Source: Candidatus Woesearchaeota archaeon
GTDB taxonomy: Archaea > Nanobdellota > Nanobdellia > Woesearchaeales > JAFGLG01
Assembly: GCA_016928155.1 (NCBI GenBank)
Contig: JAFGLG010000004.1
Span: 3,204 to 67,203, forward strand
Direction: 5' to 3'
DNA: 64,000 nucleotides
The position numbers and the translations under genes were made by a program. Shown in pieces: positions 15,450 to 24,117 of the stretch; positions within the stretch are counted from its first letter, which is position 1; each line of letters starts with the position of its first letter. The notes under the pieces are model-generated. The model searched no databases and was not told the origin of the DNA. It worked only from the letters and a program-made list of their open reading frames with translations.

Positions 15450-16559
15450 CTAATCCACAAATTCTATCCCGAGTTCATTCTCGATGTCTTTCTTGAATTT
15501 CCTGCGCACGGTCCTCTGCCCGAATATCTGGCTTGACTTGACACCCGTGATTATGAGCAGTGTCCTTATGACATTCGAGAGGTCCTCTGATATCTGGGCG
15601 CCCCAGATCACCCTTGCATCCTCATCGAGCTTCTCTGATATGGTCTCCACGATCCTGCGGGCCTCCTCGAGCGTCATGTCAGGTCCGCCTGCCACATTGA
15701 TGAGCGCACCATTGGCACCTGTTATGTCGACATCAAGCAGCGGGTTGTTGAGCGCCTTCTCCACAGCATCTATCGCCCTGTTCTCTGTATCGCTCTCGCC
15801 GACGCCGATGAGCGCAACCCCTCCGTTGCCCATCACGGCCCTGATGTCCGCGAAATCCAGGTTGACCAGCCCTGCTTTTGTGACCAGCTCTGCTATCCCC
15901 TTGACTGCATTTGTGAGTATCTCATCTGCCACCTTGAACGCAGTATGCAGCGGGAGGTCCGGGGCCAGCTCAAGCAGCTTGTCGTTTGGTATGACTATCA
16001 GTGTGTCGACGAGGCTCTCCATCTTCTCAAGCCCGAGCACTGCATTCTCATATCGCCTTGCGCCTTCCATCGCGAAAGGCATTGTCACGATTCCCACCAC
16101 TAGTGAACCGAGCTTCTTCGCCACTTCTGCGACCACAGGCGCTGAGCCTGTTCCTGTGCCTCCGCCGAGGCCGCATGTGATGAATACCATGTCCGCCCCT
16201 GCTATTGCGGACTTGATGTCATGCTCATTCTCTTTTGCCGCTTCTTCGCCTATTTTTGGGTTTGATCCGGCTCCGAGGCCTCTTGTGGTCTCTTTGCCTA
16301 TGAGCAGTTTCTTGTCAGCTGATGTATAGAGCAGGTCCTGGGCATCGGTGTTTATGGCGACGGTCTCAGCGCCGGAGATGCCTATCTCAGTCATCCTGTT
16401 GATTGTGTTGTTGCCTCCTCCTCCGCATCCGACCACTTTTATTGTGGCCCTCTGCTTGGAGAGCACTTCCTCAAGCTCTGCATCGATCATGTTTGCCGAA
16501 TTGTGCGGTCTGCTGAATTCGACCGGCCTCTCTGAGGCATTCTTGATGATTGTTTCCAC
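15450..16559 (-). CDS. ftsZ: Cell division GTPase FtsZ
   Basis: The 369-residue tubulin homologue polymerises into the division ring. The GTP-binding T1 loop reads GCGGGGNNTI near residue 44, the signature GLGGGTGTGSAP lies near 130-141, and the catalytic T7 region LVNLDFADIRAVM lies near 235-247. The C-terminus ends GIEFVD, close to the archaeal FtsZ1/2 ending. It is the first gene of the ftsZ-secE-spt5 unit with only 14 bases to secE. The start ATG is followed by an N-terminal extension of about 30 residues, common in archaeal FtsZ. Confidence 0.97.
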   Translation of the reverse strand: METIIKNASERPVEFSRPHNSANMIDAELEEVLSKQRATIKVVGCGGGGNNTINRMTEIGISGAETVAINTDAQDLLYTSADKKLLIGKETTRGLGAGSNPKIGEEAAKENEHDIKSAIAGADMVFITCGLGGGTGTGSAPVVAEVAKKLGSLVVGIVTMPFAMEGARRYENAVLGLEKMESLVDTLIVIPNDKLLELAPDLPLHTAFKVADEILTNAVKGIAELVTKAGLVNLDFADIRAVMGNGGVALIGVGESDTENRAIDAVEKALNNPLLDVDITGANGALINVAGGPDMTLEEARRIVETISEKLDEDARVIWGAQISEDLSNVIRTLLIITGVKSSQIFGQRTVRRKFKKDIENELGIEFVD

Positions 16560-16627
16560 TTTGGCCCACCTCTATTTGAAGATCAGTGATTTTGATGGCT
16601 TTTTTGATGATAAACTTATATATAAAC

Positions 16628-17440
16628 CTATTCTTTCAGCCCTTCAGGCTCTTCAGTGTTGCTCAGGCCTTTCCCTTTCTGCTCTTCTCTCGGATCTCGT
16701 TTCTTCTCTTGCTTCTGCTCTAGTTTCTGCTCTTGCTTCTGCTCTAGTTTCTTCTCTTGTTTCTGCTCTTGTTCCGGATCTTGCTTGGCGGTGATTTTGA
16801 CTTCCAGGTTAGTGATGTTTCTGAGCTTCTTTTCGAATTCTGTTATCACTTCATGCGGCAGCTGGATGCCTTTCTTGAACTCGACAGATGCATTTTTCCC
16901 GTCGGCTGATACAACGAACGACTCTTCCTTGACCCGTAGCAGTGTAGTTATGTAAGAACTGATCTGCTTTGCCTTGTCATCTATCTTCCCGAGCACCTTT
17001 ACAAGGTATTTCACATTCTTTCCGGATAGGGGATGGTTGAAGTCGACTATCGTCCTCCCGCCGCTCACTGTCTTGACTGTCCCCATCATGCCGTCGATAT
17101 TCACCTCGAGGCCGGGCATAGGGTTGATGTTCTGCTTCTTGAATTTTGACGTCGATATGAGCTGGATGAGCTTTGCGCTCTTCTTGCCGAATGCGTTCTC
17201 GGCATCTAGCTTGATCTGGTGCTCGCCGACATCCTTGCCGACAAGCGCATCTTCGAGACCCTGGAGCATCATGCCTTCTCCAACGCATATGATGACAGGA
17301 CCGTATTTCATCTTCTCGTCATGGATGCCTTTCTCCTTCGCATCCTTCTCGATGGTTGTGTCGAAGAGTATGCTGTCTCCTGCCTCTTCATCCAGGTATC
17401 CTGAATATTCTATCTCAATGAAGTCTCCTTTTTTTATCAT
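16628..17440 (-). CDS. FKBP-type peptidyl-prolyl isomerase (SlyD-like) with a repeated charged tail
   Basis: The protein begins MIKKGDFIEIEYSGYLDEEAG. It has an FKBP domain split by an insert-in-flap chaperone domain (NAFGKKSAKLIQLI through GRTIVDFNHPLSGK), as in archaeal long FKBPs. A further domain of about 90 residues starts DKAKQISSYITTLLRVKEES, as in FKBP29-type proteins. The last 45 residues are a low-complexity K/E/Q tract of QEQKQEKKLE units. The start was placed at ATG 17438-17440 because the upstream 32 codons of the open frame are not conserved. Confidence 0.9.
   Translation of the reverse strand: MIKKGDFIEIEYSGYLDEEAGDSILFDTTIEKDAKEKGIHDEKMKYGPVIICVGEGMMLQGLEDALVGKDVGEHQIKLDAENAFGKKSAKLIQLISTSKFKKQNINPMPGLEVNIDGMMGTVKTVSGGRTIVDFNHPLSGKNVKYLVKVLGKIDDKAKQISSYITTLLRVKEESFVVSADGKNASVEFKKGIQLPHEVITEFEKKLRNITNLEVKITAKQDPEQEQKQEKKLEQKQEQKLEQKQEKKRDPREEQKGKGLSNTEEPEGLKE
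16680..16790 (-). repeat. Short tandem repeat coding the FKBP K/E/Q tail
   Basis: On the plus strand the units TTGCTTCTGCTCTAG and TTTCTGCTC recur several times with small changes. They encode alternating EQKQEKKLEQKQ residues. The near-identity of the units suggests recent slippage and probable length variation between strains. Confidence 0.75.
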
Positions 17441-17610
17441 CTTTCTACCCCTATTTAGCTGATATTGTGTTTTGCGTGATACCAGAATTGGGATTGTTTT
17501 AAATGATTTTTGCTGCCATTTATAAATTTTACGCAAAAAGAAGAAGGATTTAGTACTATAAAATAGTAATATCAGTTAGATTTTTATATTATTGTCCTAA
17601 ACCTTGTATC

Positions 17611-18423
17611 ATGGTTATTGCGAAAAAATCTGGGAGATCAGCTTCTGAACCCATAGAATTGCCTGAATATTTTGCTTACCTGATGGGTCTCCAAAGGAAT
17701 CTCAGGAAAGCGCTTGTCCTTGGCTCAGATTCACCATACACAAGATCTATTCTGAAGAATGGCCTGTCATCAGCCCTCACAGCTGTGGGCAAGGAGCTGA
17801 ACCATGCAAGCTCCCGCAGTGTGATGTCCCGGGAGGAATGGGATGCTGCAGAGAAGAAAGCTTATTCTATTGATGTCCGTGTTGATGGCTTGTATTCCTT
17901 CCATCAGGACCTTATCAGGTATCGTTCGAATTTCGGCAGGATAGGCCGGACTTCTGCGGCAGATTGTGCAGCAGGTCTCATGGATACAGTGACACATGTC
18001 GTGAACATAGAGGATTACATCATGAGATTGCTGGATGATCCGTCAAAACCTTTCTACACATATGGATATATCATGGATAATGTCCATCCTGACATTGACC
18101 CGGATCTTTTTTCAGGGGTCCGGCATGATCCGTTGATGCTTAATGTGCTTTTCTTCCTGCAGAACAGTGAGACTGTCAGGCCTCAGCCGAATGATCAGCC
18201 TCCGAAGGTATACCCTCACGGGGTCAATGATGGGTGGGGGTGCCCGGAAGAATGGGATGCATTCAGGTATATGCTTGTCGCCGGGAGAAATGCTGAAGAT
18301 GACACAAAGCTGACACAGGATGAGTTCAGTGGTCTGCTGAACAGGATGAAGAGCATGGATCTCATAAGGACAATGCATAAGTCAAGGCTTGAGATACACA
18401 AGAATTATCGGAAGGATATCTGA
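17611..18423 (+). CDS. Protein of unknown function, 270 residues
   Basis: The gene has an isolated promoter region and an ATG followed by MVIAKKSGRSASEPIELPEY. It looks soluble and mostly helical, with a conserved-looking acidic block (HPDIDPDLFSGVRHDPLM) and a tryptophan-rich block (NDGWGCPEEWDAFRYM). No signal peptide, transmembrane helix or known motif is visible. It is convergent with cmk, with a 13-base gap. The even codon use and good length support a real gene, but I do not recognise it. Confidence 0.6.
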   Translation: MVIAKKSGRSASEPIELPEYFAYLMGLQRNLRKALVLGSDSPYTRSILKNGLSSALTAVGKELNHASSRSVMSREEWDAAEKKAYSIDVRVDGLYSFHQDLIRYRSNFGRIGRTSAADCAAGLMDTVTHVVNIEDYIMRLLDDPSKPFYTYGYIMDNVHPDIDPDLFSGVRHDPLMLNVLFFLQNSETVRPQPNDQPPKVYPHGVNDGWGCPEEWDAFRYMLVAGRNAEDDTKLTQDEFSGLLNRMKSMDLIRTMHKSRLEIHKNYRKDI

Positions 18424-18436
18424 ATCATGTCTGGGT

Positions 18437-19000
18437 TCAGCGGTTTCTTTTTGGCCAGTTCCTTTTTGGAGCAGCCTCATCTATCTTGTCCAGGATTGCC
18501 TTCGCGACCTCTTCCGCTGTCCTGTGTGTCGTGTCGATGATAAGGTCATAGTTGCTCTTGTCAAGATAATCAAAACCATAATACCTTATCCAGCGCTCCC
18601 TGTTTATCTCTTCTCTGGCTTTCAGGCTTTTCATGGCTTCATTTTTATCCTCGAAGCTTTCCTCTTCTCTTTTCTGTTTCACCCGTCTGTCGACTCTTAC
18701 TGCAAGGTCTGCGTCTATGAACACCTTGAATGCGTGTGGTATGAAATGCGCCCCCAGCCAGGTGTCGATGACGATATTTTCCCGCTCTCCGAGCCTTGAC
18801 TGCTTCTCATCGATCAGGGCGTCTATTTTCCTGTCTTTGGCCTCAAGTTCTCCGAGTTCCAGTATCGAGATGCTCTTCTCGCGCGCGATCTCGCGCTGCA
18901 GGTCCCCGATGGATGCATGCGCATATCCGAGTTTGGATGCAAGAATTTTTGCCACCGAGCTCTTTCCGGATCCGCCTGTTCCGCTGACAGTTATTATCAT
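18437..19000 (-). CDS. cmk: Cytidylate kinase, archaeal type
   Basis: The enzyme phosphorylates CMP/dCMP. The P-loop is GTGGSGKSS near residue 7, followed by LGYAHASIGDLQREIA and the archaeal IDTWLGAHFIPHAFKVFI segment with the KEREE-like lid (KQKREEESFEDK). ATG 18998-19000 begins MIITVSGTGG; a TATA box lies 21-28 bases upstream, so the message is probably leaderless. At 187 residues its length is normal, with an unusual basic, tryptophan-containing end (PKRNWPKRNR). Confidence 0.9.
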   Translation of the reverse strand: MIITVSGTGGSGKSSVAKILASKLGYAHASIGDLQREIAREKSISILELGELEAKDRKIDALIDEKQSRLGERENIVIDTWLGAHFIPHAFKVFIDADLAVRVDRRVKQKREEESFEDKNEAMKSLKAREEINRERWIRYYGFDYLDKSNYDLIIDTTHRTAEEVAKAILDKIDEAAPKRNWPKRNR

Positions 19001-19023
19001 ACCCAAGAATTCAGCTCTGTATT

Positions 19024-19063
19024 ATAAATAGTTTATGGGATTAATAAATAGTTTATGGGATTA
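19024..19063 (-). repeat. Perfect 20-base tandem duplication carrying a TATA box
   Basis: The unit ATAAATAGTTTATGGGATTA occurs twice, back to back, at 19024-19043 and 19044-19063. On the minus strand each copy contains CTATTTAT. The copy nearer cmk, joined to the flanking bases, forms TTTATAAT at 19021-19028 at the right spacing for the cmk start. The far copy supplies the TAA stop codon of the MaoC-like gene. Confidence 0.9.
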
Positions 19064-19933
19064 TTCGACAAACAGGGTTGTCTTGACCTCAGCGAATACC
19101 TTGTCCCCTATGCTCATTGTGACTGGTGAGACGATTATGGTGCCGGTCCCTTTCTTCCTGCGTCTCTCTGCGCCCGATACGCAGTAGACCCCGATGTCAC
19201 GCCCTCTCCAGTCGAAGGGGAATATCTTGGCGCCGAAACCCATGTAGACGATCTTCCTGCCGTCCATCTCTTCAGGGTCTGCCCTCTTCATGAGATACCC
19301 TGATGTGAATGGCAGTGCTGCTGTGCCCATCACAAGGTCTGCTTCTGTGAATCCTGTCCGCTCTTTCAGCTTTCCGAGCTGTTCCTGGTTGAGCTCGCAT
19401 GCATCCAGTAGGCGCACTGGATATTCGCTGGTCAGGTCAGTTACATGACGGAGTTCTTGCGGGACCTCTGGTCTGACTCCGCCGTTTGCAGAAGAATAGG
19501 TGAATCTGAAGTCTGCTTTCTGTTTTTTTGTGGCATCATCGAATATGCCGACTCCGATTTCGCATTCCAGTCCGTCGTTGCCTGTCTCTGCTACGATGAA
19601 CTGCAGGTCCCTTGAGGGATATGCCGGAGCCATGTTTCTCATTGTTACAGAAGTCAGATGAAGGCCGGCCATCCTTGGGTACATGGCCTTGACAGCCACC
19701 TCTGCAAGCGTCAGCATCTGCATCCCGGGCATGACGACATCCTCTAACCCGTATTTTTGAGCGCATGCGCATTCCCTGTGGACTGGATTGGTATCTCCTG
19801 TGAGATTGCAGACTGATGCAAAGCTGCCTGGGGTGGGCGTGTATACGAATGACATATCAGCCAATTGTTTTGGGAAGAGCATTGCAGAAGGTGACAATAA
19901 GGGGCTATATAAATTTTGACTAATTTCACTCAT
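19061..19933 (-). CDS. MaoC-like hot-dog fold dehydratase/hydratase
   Basis: The 290-residue protein holds the hydratase-2 motif in the first hot-dog half. CNLTGDTNPVHRECACAQKY carries the catalytic aspartate and histidine, and it is followed by GLEDVVMPGMQML. A second half without the motif follows, giving a double hot-dog. Relatives hydrate enoyl thioesters. No other fatty-acid gene is in the window, so the substrate is unclear. It has a TATA box TTTTATATATG about 45 bases upstream in a divergent region shared with the gene at 20014. Its stop codon lies inside a tandem repeat. Confidence 0.75.
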   Translation of the reverse strand: MSEISQNLYSPLLSPSAMLFPKQLADMSFVYTPTPGSFASVCNLTGDTNPVHRECACAQKYGLEDVVMPGMQMLTLAEVAVKAMYPRMAGLHLTSVTMRNMAPAYPSRDLQFIVAETGNDGLECEIGVGIFDDATKKQKADFRFTYSSANGGVRPEVPQELRHVTDLTSEYPVRLLDACELNQEQLGKLKERTGFTEADLVMGTAALPFTSGYLMKRADPEEMDGRKIVYMGFGAKIFPFDWRGRDIGVYCVSGAERRRKKGTGTIIVSPVTMSIGDKVFAEVKTTLFVE

Positions 19934-20013
19934 TCTGATCTTTCAGCAGTCCGGAGCCATCAGTCCCAAAACATATATAAAACAGTATATAAATATGGGA
20001 GTAGGGTAATATC

Positions 20014-20475
20014 ATGATGAAGGCAAGGACAAAGTCAAAAGAGGTTCAGGATATCAATCAGCAGCTGAAGGATTATAAGGAAGAGTTCGGATCTAGGATC
20101 CTCGAATCAGGCCTTGATGCATCGACGCATAAGTTCAAGCATATGATGGATGACCTCTATGATTATCTTTCTGTCCAGTATGCCCCTGAGCCTGAGCTTG
20201 AGACAAGGATTGATATGAAGCTTGATAATCTGGGCAGCAGGATCTCGACACTCTCGAAGAAAGGTGAACTTTTTCTCTCCTCGATTGAAGGCCTTTCAGA
20301 TTCTCTTTATGACTGGGAGCACCCGCCTGCCCCTAAGCCGGTGGAGGCTCCGAAGCATCGCTTTGAGCAGATAGATATGCCGCTCACAGGGACAAGATTT
20401 GAGCCAATGAAGGATTCTGGACCATCCTTATTGCAGAGGATCATTGATTTCTTTAAGAAGCTCTTTAAAAAGTGA
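20014..20475 (+). CDS. Small helical protein of unknown function
   Basis: The 153-residue protein begins with a charged helical region (SKEVQDINQQLKDYKEEFGS), continues with an acidic and helical middle, and has a proline linker (EHPPAPKPVEAPK). It ends in a strongly amphipathic basic helix (LLQRIIDFFKKLFKK) that could bind membranes. A TATA box GTATATAAAT lies about 25 bases before the ATG. No known family is recognised. The basic hydrophobic tail suggests membrane or ribosome association, which is inference. Confidence 0.6.
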   Translation: MMKARTKSKEVQDINQQLKDYKEEFGSRILESGLDASTHKFKHMMDDLYDYLSVQYAPEPELETRIDMKLDNLGSRISTLSKKGELFLSSIEGLSDSLYDWEHPPAPKPVEAPKHRFEQIDMPLTGTRFEPMKDSGPSLLQRIIDFFKKLFKK

Positions 20476-20595
20476 ACTTCCCCGCCCCAAAAGATTTAAA
20501 TATACCTGATTTCGGATTTCTTGTTGGTGATTAGGGGGTTTGATTGTGGGTCTTATTGCTATATGCTGGTGGTTCAGCATGAGTATATGGCAATT

Positions 20596-20658
20596 GCATA
20601 GCATGATCACAACGTTTTGCATAGCATGATAACAATGTTGCTTAGCATGATCACAACG
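20596..20658 (+). repeat. Three direct repeats upstream of the thermosome gene
   Basis: Near-identical 19-base units GCATAGCATGATCACAACG start at 20596, 20619 (GCATAGCATGATAACAATG) and 20640 (GCTTAGCATGATCACAACG). They are spaced 23 and 21 bases apart, about two helical turns. They end 29 bases before the thermosome ATG. They could be an operator array or a leader element; no inverted-repeat array of the CRISPR type is present. Confidence 0.75.
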
Positions 20659-20687
20659 ATGGATAATTTAACAATGAGGTGAGTTAT

Positions 20688-22319
20688 ATGACAAAAGAAG
20701 TGCAGCCTATTTTCATTTTGCCTGAAGGCACTCAGAGGAGTTCCGGAAGGAATGCCCAGCGGAACAACATCATGGCAGCTAAGCTTGTGGCTGAGACTGT
20801 CCGCACGACTCTTGGTCCGAAAGGCATGGACAAGATGCTTGTGGATTCTTTGGGTGATGTTGTTGTCACGAATGATGGGGTCACGATTCTTGAGGAGATG
20901 CAGATTGAGCATCCCGCTGCCAAGATGATTGTCGAGGTGGCAAAGACCCAGGAGGATGAGGTCGGCGACGGTACGACGACTGCTGTGGTCATTGCCGGCG
21001 AGCTCCTTAAGCAGGCTGAGGACCTGCTCGACCAGGATATCCACCCGACTGTACTTGCAAGAGGTTACAGGCTGGCCGCTGAGAGGTCACAGGAGATACT
21101 AAACCAGATTGCAGAGAAGGTGACTGAGAAGGATACAGACATGCTGAAGAAGATTGCCATGACTGCCATGACAGGCAAGGGCGCCGAGTCTGCGAAGGAG
21201 AAGCTCTCTGAACTCACTGTGCAGGCCATCAAGCAGGTCATGGAGAAGTCCGAGGATAGGATCAGGATTGACCGGGATGACATTAAGATAGAGAAGAAGA
21301 TCGGGAATACAGTGGAATCTTCCTCTCTTATAAGGGGTATTGTGCTCGACAAGGAGAAGGTGCATTCAGGGATGCCCTCGGTCGTTGTCGATGCAAGGAT
21401 CGCTCTGATCGACTCAGCGGTCGAGATAAAGAATACTGAGATAGACGCCAAGATCCAGATAACTGATCCTGGTCAGATGCAGGCTTTCATTGATATGGAA
21501 GAGAAGATGCTGAGGAACATGGTCAATAGGATTGTTGACAGCGGTGCCAATGTGGTGTTCTGTCAGAAGGGTATAGATGACATAGCCCAGCATTTCCTTG
21601 CGAAGTCCGGCATCTATGCTGCCAGGCGTGTGAAGAAGTCTGATATGGAGAAGCTAGCCAGGGCCACTGGCGCCAAGATTGTCACAAACCTTGATGACTT
21701 GGGGAAGAATGATCTGGGTAGGTCTGGCAGGGTCGAGGAGCACAAGATCGGCGACGAGGAGATGACTTTTGTCTCTGAATGCAAGAATCCGAAGTCTGTG
21801 ACTATTCTTGTGCGTGGGGGCACAGAGCATGTTGTTGATGAGGTCAAGCGCGCAATGGAGGATGCCATCGGTGATATTGCTGCTGCCTTGAAAAATGGCA
21901 AGGTTGTCGGCGGCGCCGGCGCTCCTGAGATTGAGCTTGCGAAGTCACTGAGGGAATATGCCACCTCGTTGTCAGGGAGGGAGCAGCTTGCTGTGCAGGC
22001 CTTTGCCAATGCAATGGAGATCATCCCGAGGACTTTGGCAGAGAATGCAGGGCTTGATCCTATTGATGTCCTGACTGAGATGAAGGCTGCCCATGATAAG
22101 AAGCAGAAGTGGGCTGGCATCGATGTCTTCACCGGCAGGGTCATGGATGCCTGGAAGAGAGGCGTGATTGAGCCGTTGAAGATCAAGACCCAGGCTGTAT
22201 CCAGTGCATCTGATGTTGCTATAATGATATTGAGGATCGATGATGTGATCGCTTCAAGCGGCAGCAGGAAGAGCGAGGTCCCCCCGCCGGGGATGCCCCC
22301 TGGAGGTATGGGATATTAG
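20688..22319 (+). CDS. thsA: Thermosome (group II chaperonin) subunit
   Basis: The ATP-driven protein-folding ring subunit has 543 residues. It shows [14 protein letters not shown] near residue 45, [10 protein letters not shown] near 65, the [15 protein letters not shown] ATPase motif near 91-105 and the late GGGAPE-equivalent [15 protein letters not shown]. It ends in the flexible GMPPGGMGY tail. The ATG follows GAGGTGAG. A TATA element ATTTAAATATA near 20494-20504 would give a leader of about 160 bases that contains the triple repeat. Confidence 0.97.
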   Translation: MTKEVQPIFILPEGTQRSSGRNAQRNNIMAAKLVAETVRTTLGPKGMDKMLVDSLGDVVVTNDGVTILEEMQIEHPAAKMIVEVAKTQEDEVGDGTTTAVVIAGELLKQAEDLLDQDIHPTVLARGYRLAAERSQEILNQIAEKVTEKDTDMLKKIAMTAMTGKGAESAKEKLSELTVQAIKQVMEKSEDRIRIDRDDIKIEKKIGNTVESSSLIRGIVLDKEKVHSGMPSVVVDARIALIDSAVEIKNTEIDAKIQITDPGQMQAFIDMEEKMLRNMVNRIVDSGANVVFCQKGIDDIAQHFLAKSGIYAARRVKKSDMEKLARATGAKIVTNLDDLGKNDLGRSGRVEEHKIGDEEMTFVSECKNPKSVTILVRGGTEHVVDEVKRAMEDAIGDIAAALKNGKVVGGAGAPEIELAKSLREYATSLSGREQLAVQAFANAMEIIPRTLAENAGLDPIDVLTEMKAAHDKKQKWAGIDVFTGRVMDAWKRGVIEPLKIKTQAVSSASDVAIMILRIDDVIASSGSRKSEVPPPGMPPGGMGY

Positions 22320-22328
22320 AAGCAGATG

Positions 22329-23141
22329 TCAGCAGGTCAGGCCGAACAGCACATGATCATATTTTTCTTTCATTTGGCTGATATCAGGCAGATTCAGGCC
22401 TATTATTAGCTCTTCCCTTTCTGGGATGAACTTAAGATTCTCAAACTCTTGCTGTATCAGTATCTCCGGATTGTCTTCTATCAGCATCATGAGCTCTGTC
22501 TCATTGTCAGGCAGCTCGTAGATCTCAAGCGGTCTTATGGGGAGGTCTGCCTCAGATTCATAGTAATAATATTCGCCCCTGTCCATCTCGACAAATTCTT
22601 TCCTGTCAGGTGAGACGAGTCTCTGTATGGTTCTGCCTTCATGCTCGTATTCATACCTGTACTGTCTTGCATTGTCCCGTATTCTTGCAAGGTTTGGCTC
22701 CAGCGTCTTCTTCGGGCCGCTCTCGCTTGTATAGAGATACTCATCACCTTTGCTTATGAGCACTCCGGCATTGACCCAATCCTGAAGCACGAAATCTGTT
22801 GCGTGGGTTTTCTTGTCCAGCTTGAAGCTCCAGATGGTGCTAAGCTTCTTGGTTTTCAGGTCATATGAATACACATTGGCCTCATTGGCGCATTCCTTGA
22901 TATAGTTTGGATACAGAAGAAGTGCGAATCCCTTTGGCTGCCTGTAATAGTATGCCCCGCTCACAAAAGCGATGCTGCGTGAGTCAGGTGAGAAGACCAT
23001 GTTGCTTATGATGCCTGAATCATATCTCATGTTTATCTTGTCATAGCAGCAGAGATATTTGTCTGCGAGGAGCAGTGTTAGCACGAGGACAGAGATCAGA
23101 ATCAGCCAGTTCTTTATCCTCCTCTTTGTCATGAATCTCAT
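22329..23141 (-). CDS. Membrane-anchored outer protein with a beta-propeller-like start
   Basis: One N-terminal transmembrane helix (IKNWLILISVLVLTLLLADKY) anchors a 240-residue outer domain. The phrase MVFSPDSRSIAFVSG is typical of TolB/WD40 blades, but only one or two clear blades are seen, so a full propeller is not proven. The start overlaps the dtdA stop by 4 bases (ATGA), which means coupling to dtdA. It converges on the thermosome gene with a 9-base gap. Function unknown. Confidence 0.6.
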   Translation of the reverse strand: MRFMTKRRIKNWLILISVLVLTLLLADKYLCCYDKINMRYDSGIISNMVFSPDSRSIAFVSGAYYYRQPKGFALLLYPNYIKECANEANVYSYDLKTKKLSTIWSFKLDKKTHATDFVLQDWVNAGVLISKGDEYLYTSESGPKKTLEPNLARIRDNARQYRYEYEHEGRTIQRLVSPDRKEFVEMDRGEYYYYESEADLPIRPLEIYELPDNETELMMLIEDNPEILIQQEFENLKFIPEREELIIGLNLPDISQMKEKYDHVLFGLTC

Positions 23142-23995
23142 TTTGTTTCTGTTGTCTTATGGATTTCTTTTGTCTTCATATATTCCAGACCCATTGAGTC
23201 GAGCATCTGGATTATCCTGTCTTTCTGGTCCTTGAGGCCCTTCCAGTCAAGGAATATCATGTCCACCTTTTCAGATGTCTTGTCTATGACCTGGCGCACC
23301 ATGCCCTCGTCAAGATTCTCCAGGTTGTATTTGGGACATACATGCCCGAAGCAAAAGTCGCTCCTGTGCATCAGCTCTGTGAATACGGGAGTATGGTGCA
23401 GGCCTCCTATCCCGAATGCTGCCTTGCATTCCGGCACCGGATTTGATATTATGTAGATGATTGTCTCAGCTATCGCTTTCCCGCACTGCTCATCCCCCCA
23501 GTCTTCCTCTGAGCTGCCGATCTCTATGAACATGACAGGTTTCTTGATTTCTGGTCCATGATGTGTGCATTCCTGTATGATTTCGACAGGGAGTTCCTTT
23601 GCGAGCTCCTTGAGCTTGAAGAGCGCCATCCTGAGATGTCTTGCAGGCGCGATGCACAATGTCTTATCCCTTCCTCCGAGATCTCCTTTCCCCCAGTTCC
23701 CGGGACTGTGCACTGAAAGGCTTTTGATTCCGGATGCGCTCATGTGCTTTGTTGCAAAGATTATCATATCTTCTGGCATCTGCTCGTCATAGTTCTCGCA
23801 ATAAACTGGTCTTGTGTCTGTTGTGTAGAATCTTGCATTGTCTATCCCTTTGACATGGAATACCCTGTGCCCGAACCTGTCTTCATCAGTCTCAATGCAC
23901 TCTTTCATCTCTTTGAGTCTTGCAAGGATGTTCAAGGATGCTGCATCCTGCGTTGAGAATAACACTCCAAAGCTTCTTATTTCTGGCATAAACAT
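23138..23995 (-). CDS. dtdA: D-aminoacyl-tRNA deacylase, archaeal DtdA (GEK1) type
   Basis: The zinc enzyme frees tRNAs wrongly charged with D-amino acids. Family motifs are FATKHMSASGIKSLSVHSPG near residue 83, ECTHHGPEIKKPVMFIEIGS near 144 and GIGGLHHTPVFTELM near 200. Length is normal at 285 residues. ATG 23995 is preferred; a minus-strand TATA box at 24021-24032 places transcription start near 24000, so the mRNA is leaderless. It is followed by an overlapping membrane-anchored gene. Confidence 0.93.
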   Translation of the reverse strand: MFMPEIRSFGVLFSTQDAASLNILARLKEMKECIETDEDRFGHRVFHVKGIDNARFYTTDTRPVYCENYDEQMPEDMIIFATKHMSASGIKSLSVHSPGNWGKGDLGGRDKTLCIAPARHLRMALFKLKELAKELPVEIIQECTHHGPEIKKPVMFIEIGSSEEDWGDEQCGKAIAETIIYIISNPVPECKAAFGIGGLHHTPVFTELMHRSDFCFGHVCPKYNLENLDEGMVRQVIDKTSEKVDMIFLDWKGLKDQKDRIIQMLDSMGLEYMKTKEIHKTTETK

Positions 23996-24001
23996 CCCCA
24001 A

Positions 24002-24117
24002 TCAAGGCACCTTTATAAAGGTATTTATATATAATAAGTATTTTATCAAGTAAAAAATATAACCAAAATATAATAAAATAAATATATTTATATATAAGTA
24101 AATTAGTGCCTGTCCAA
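24002..24117. promoter_or_regulatory. Divergent AT-rich promoter region between dtdA and the giant surface gene
   Basis: Two TATA boxes face outward: ATATAAATAC (24021-24032, minus) for dtdA and TTTATATATA (24087-24096, plus) for the surface gene, each about 25-30 bases from a start codon. A palindrome CCTTTATAAAGG lies at 24010-24021. The middle is almost pure A/T. Confidence 0.65.
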
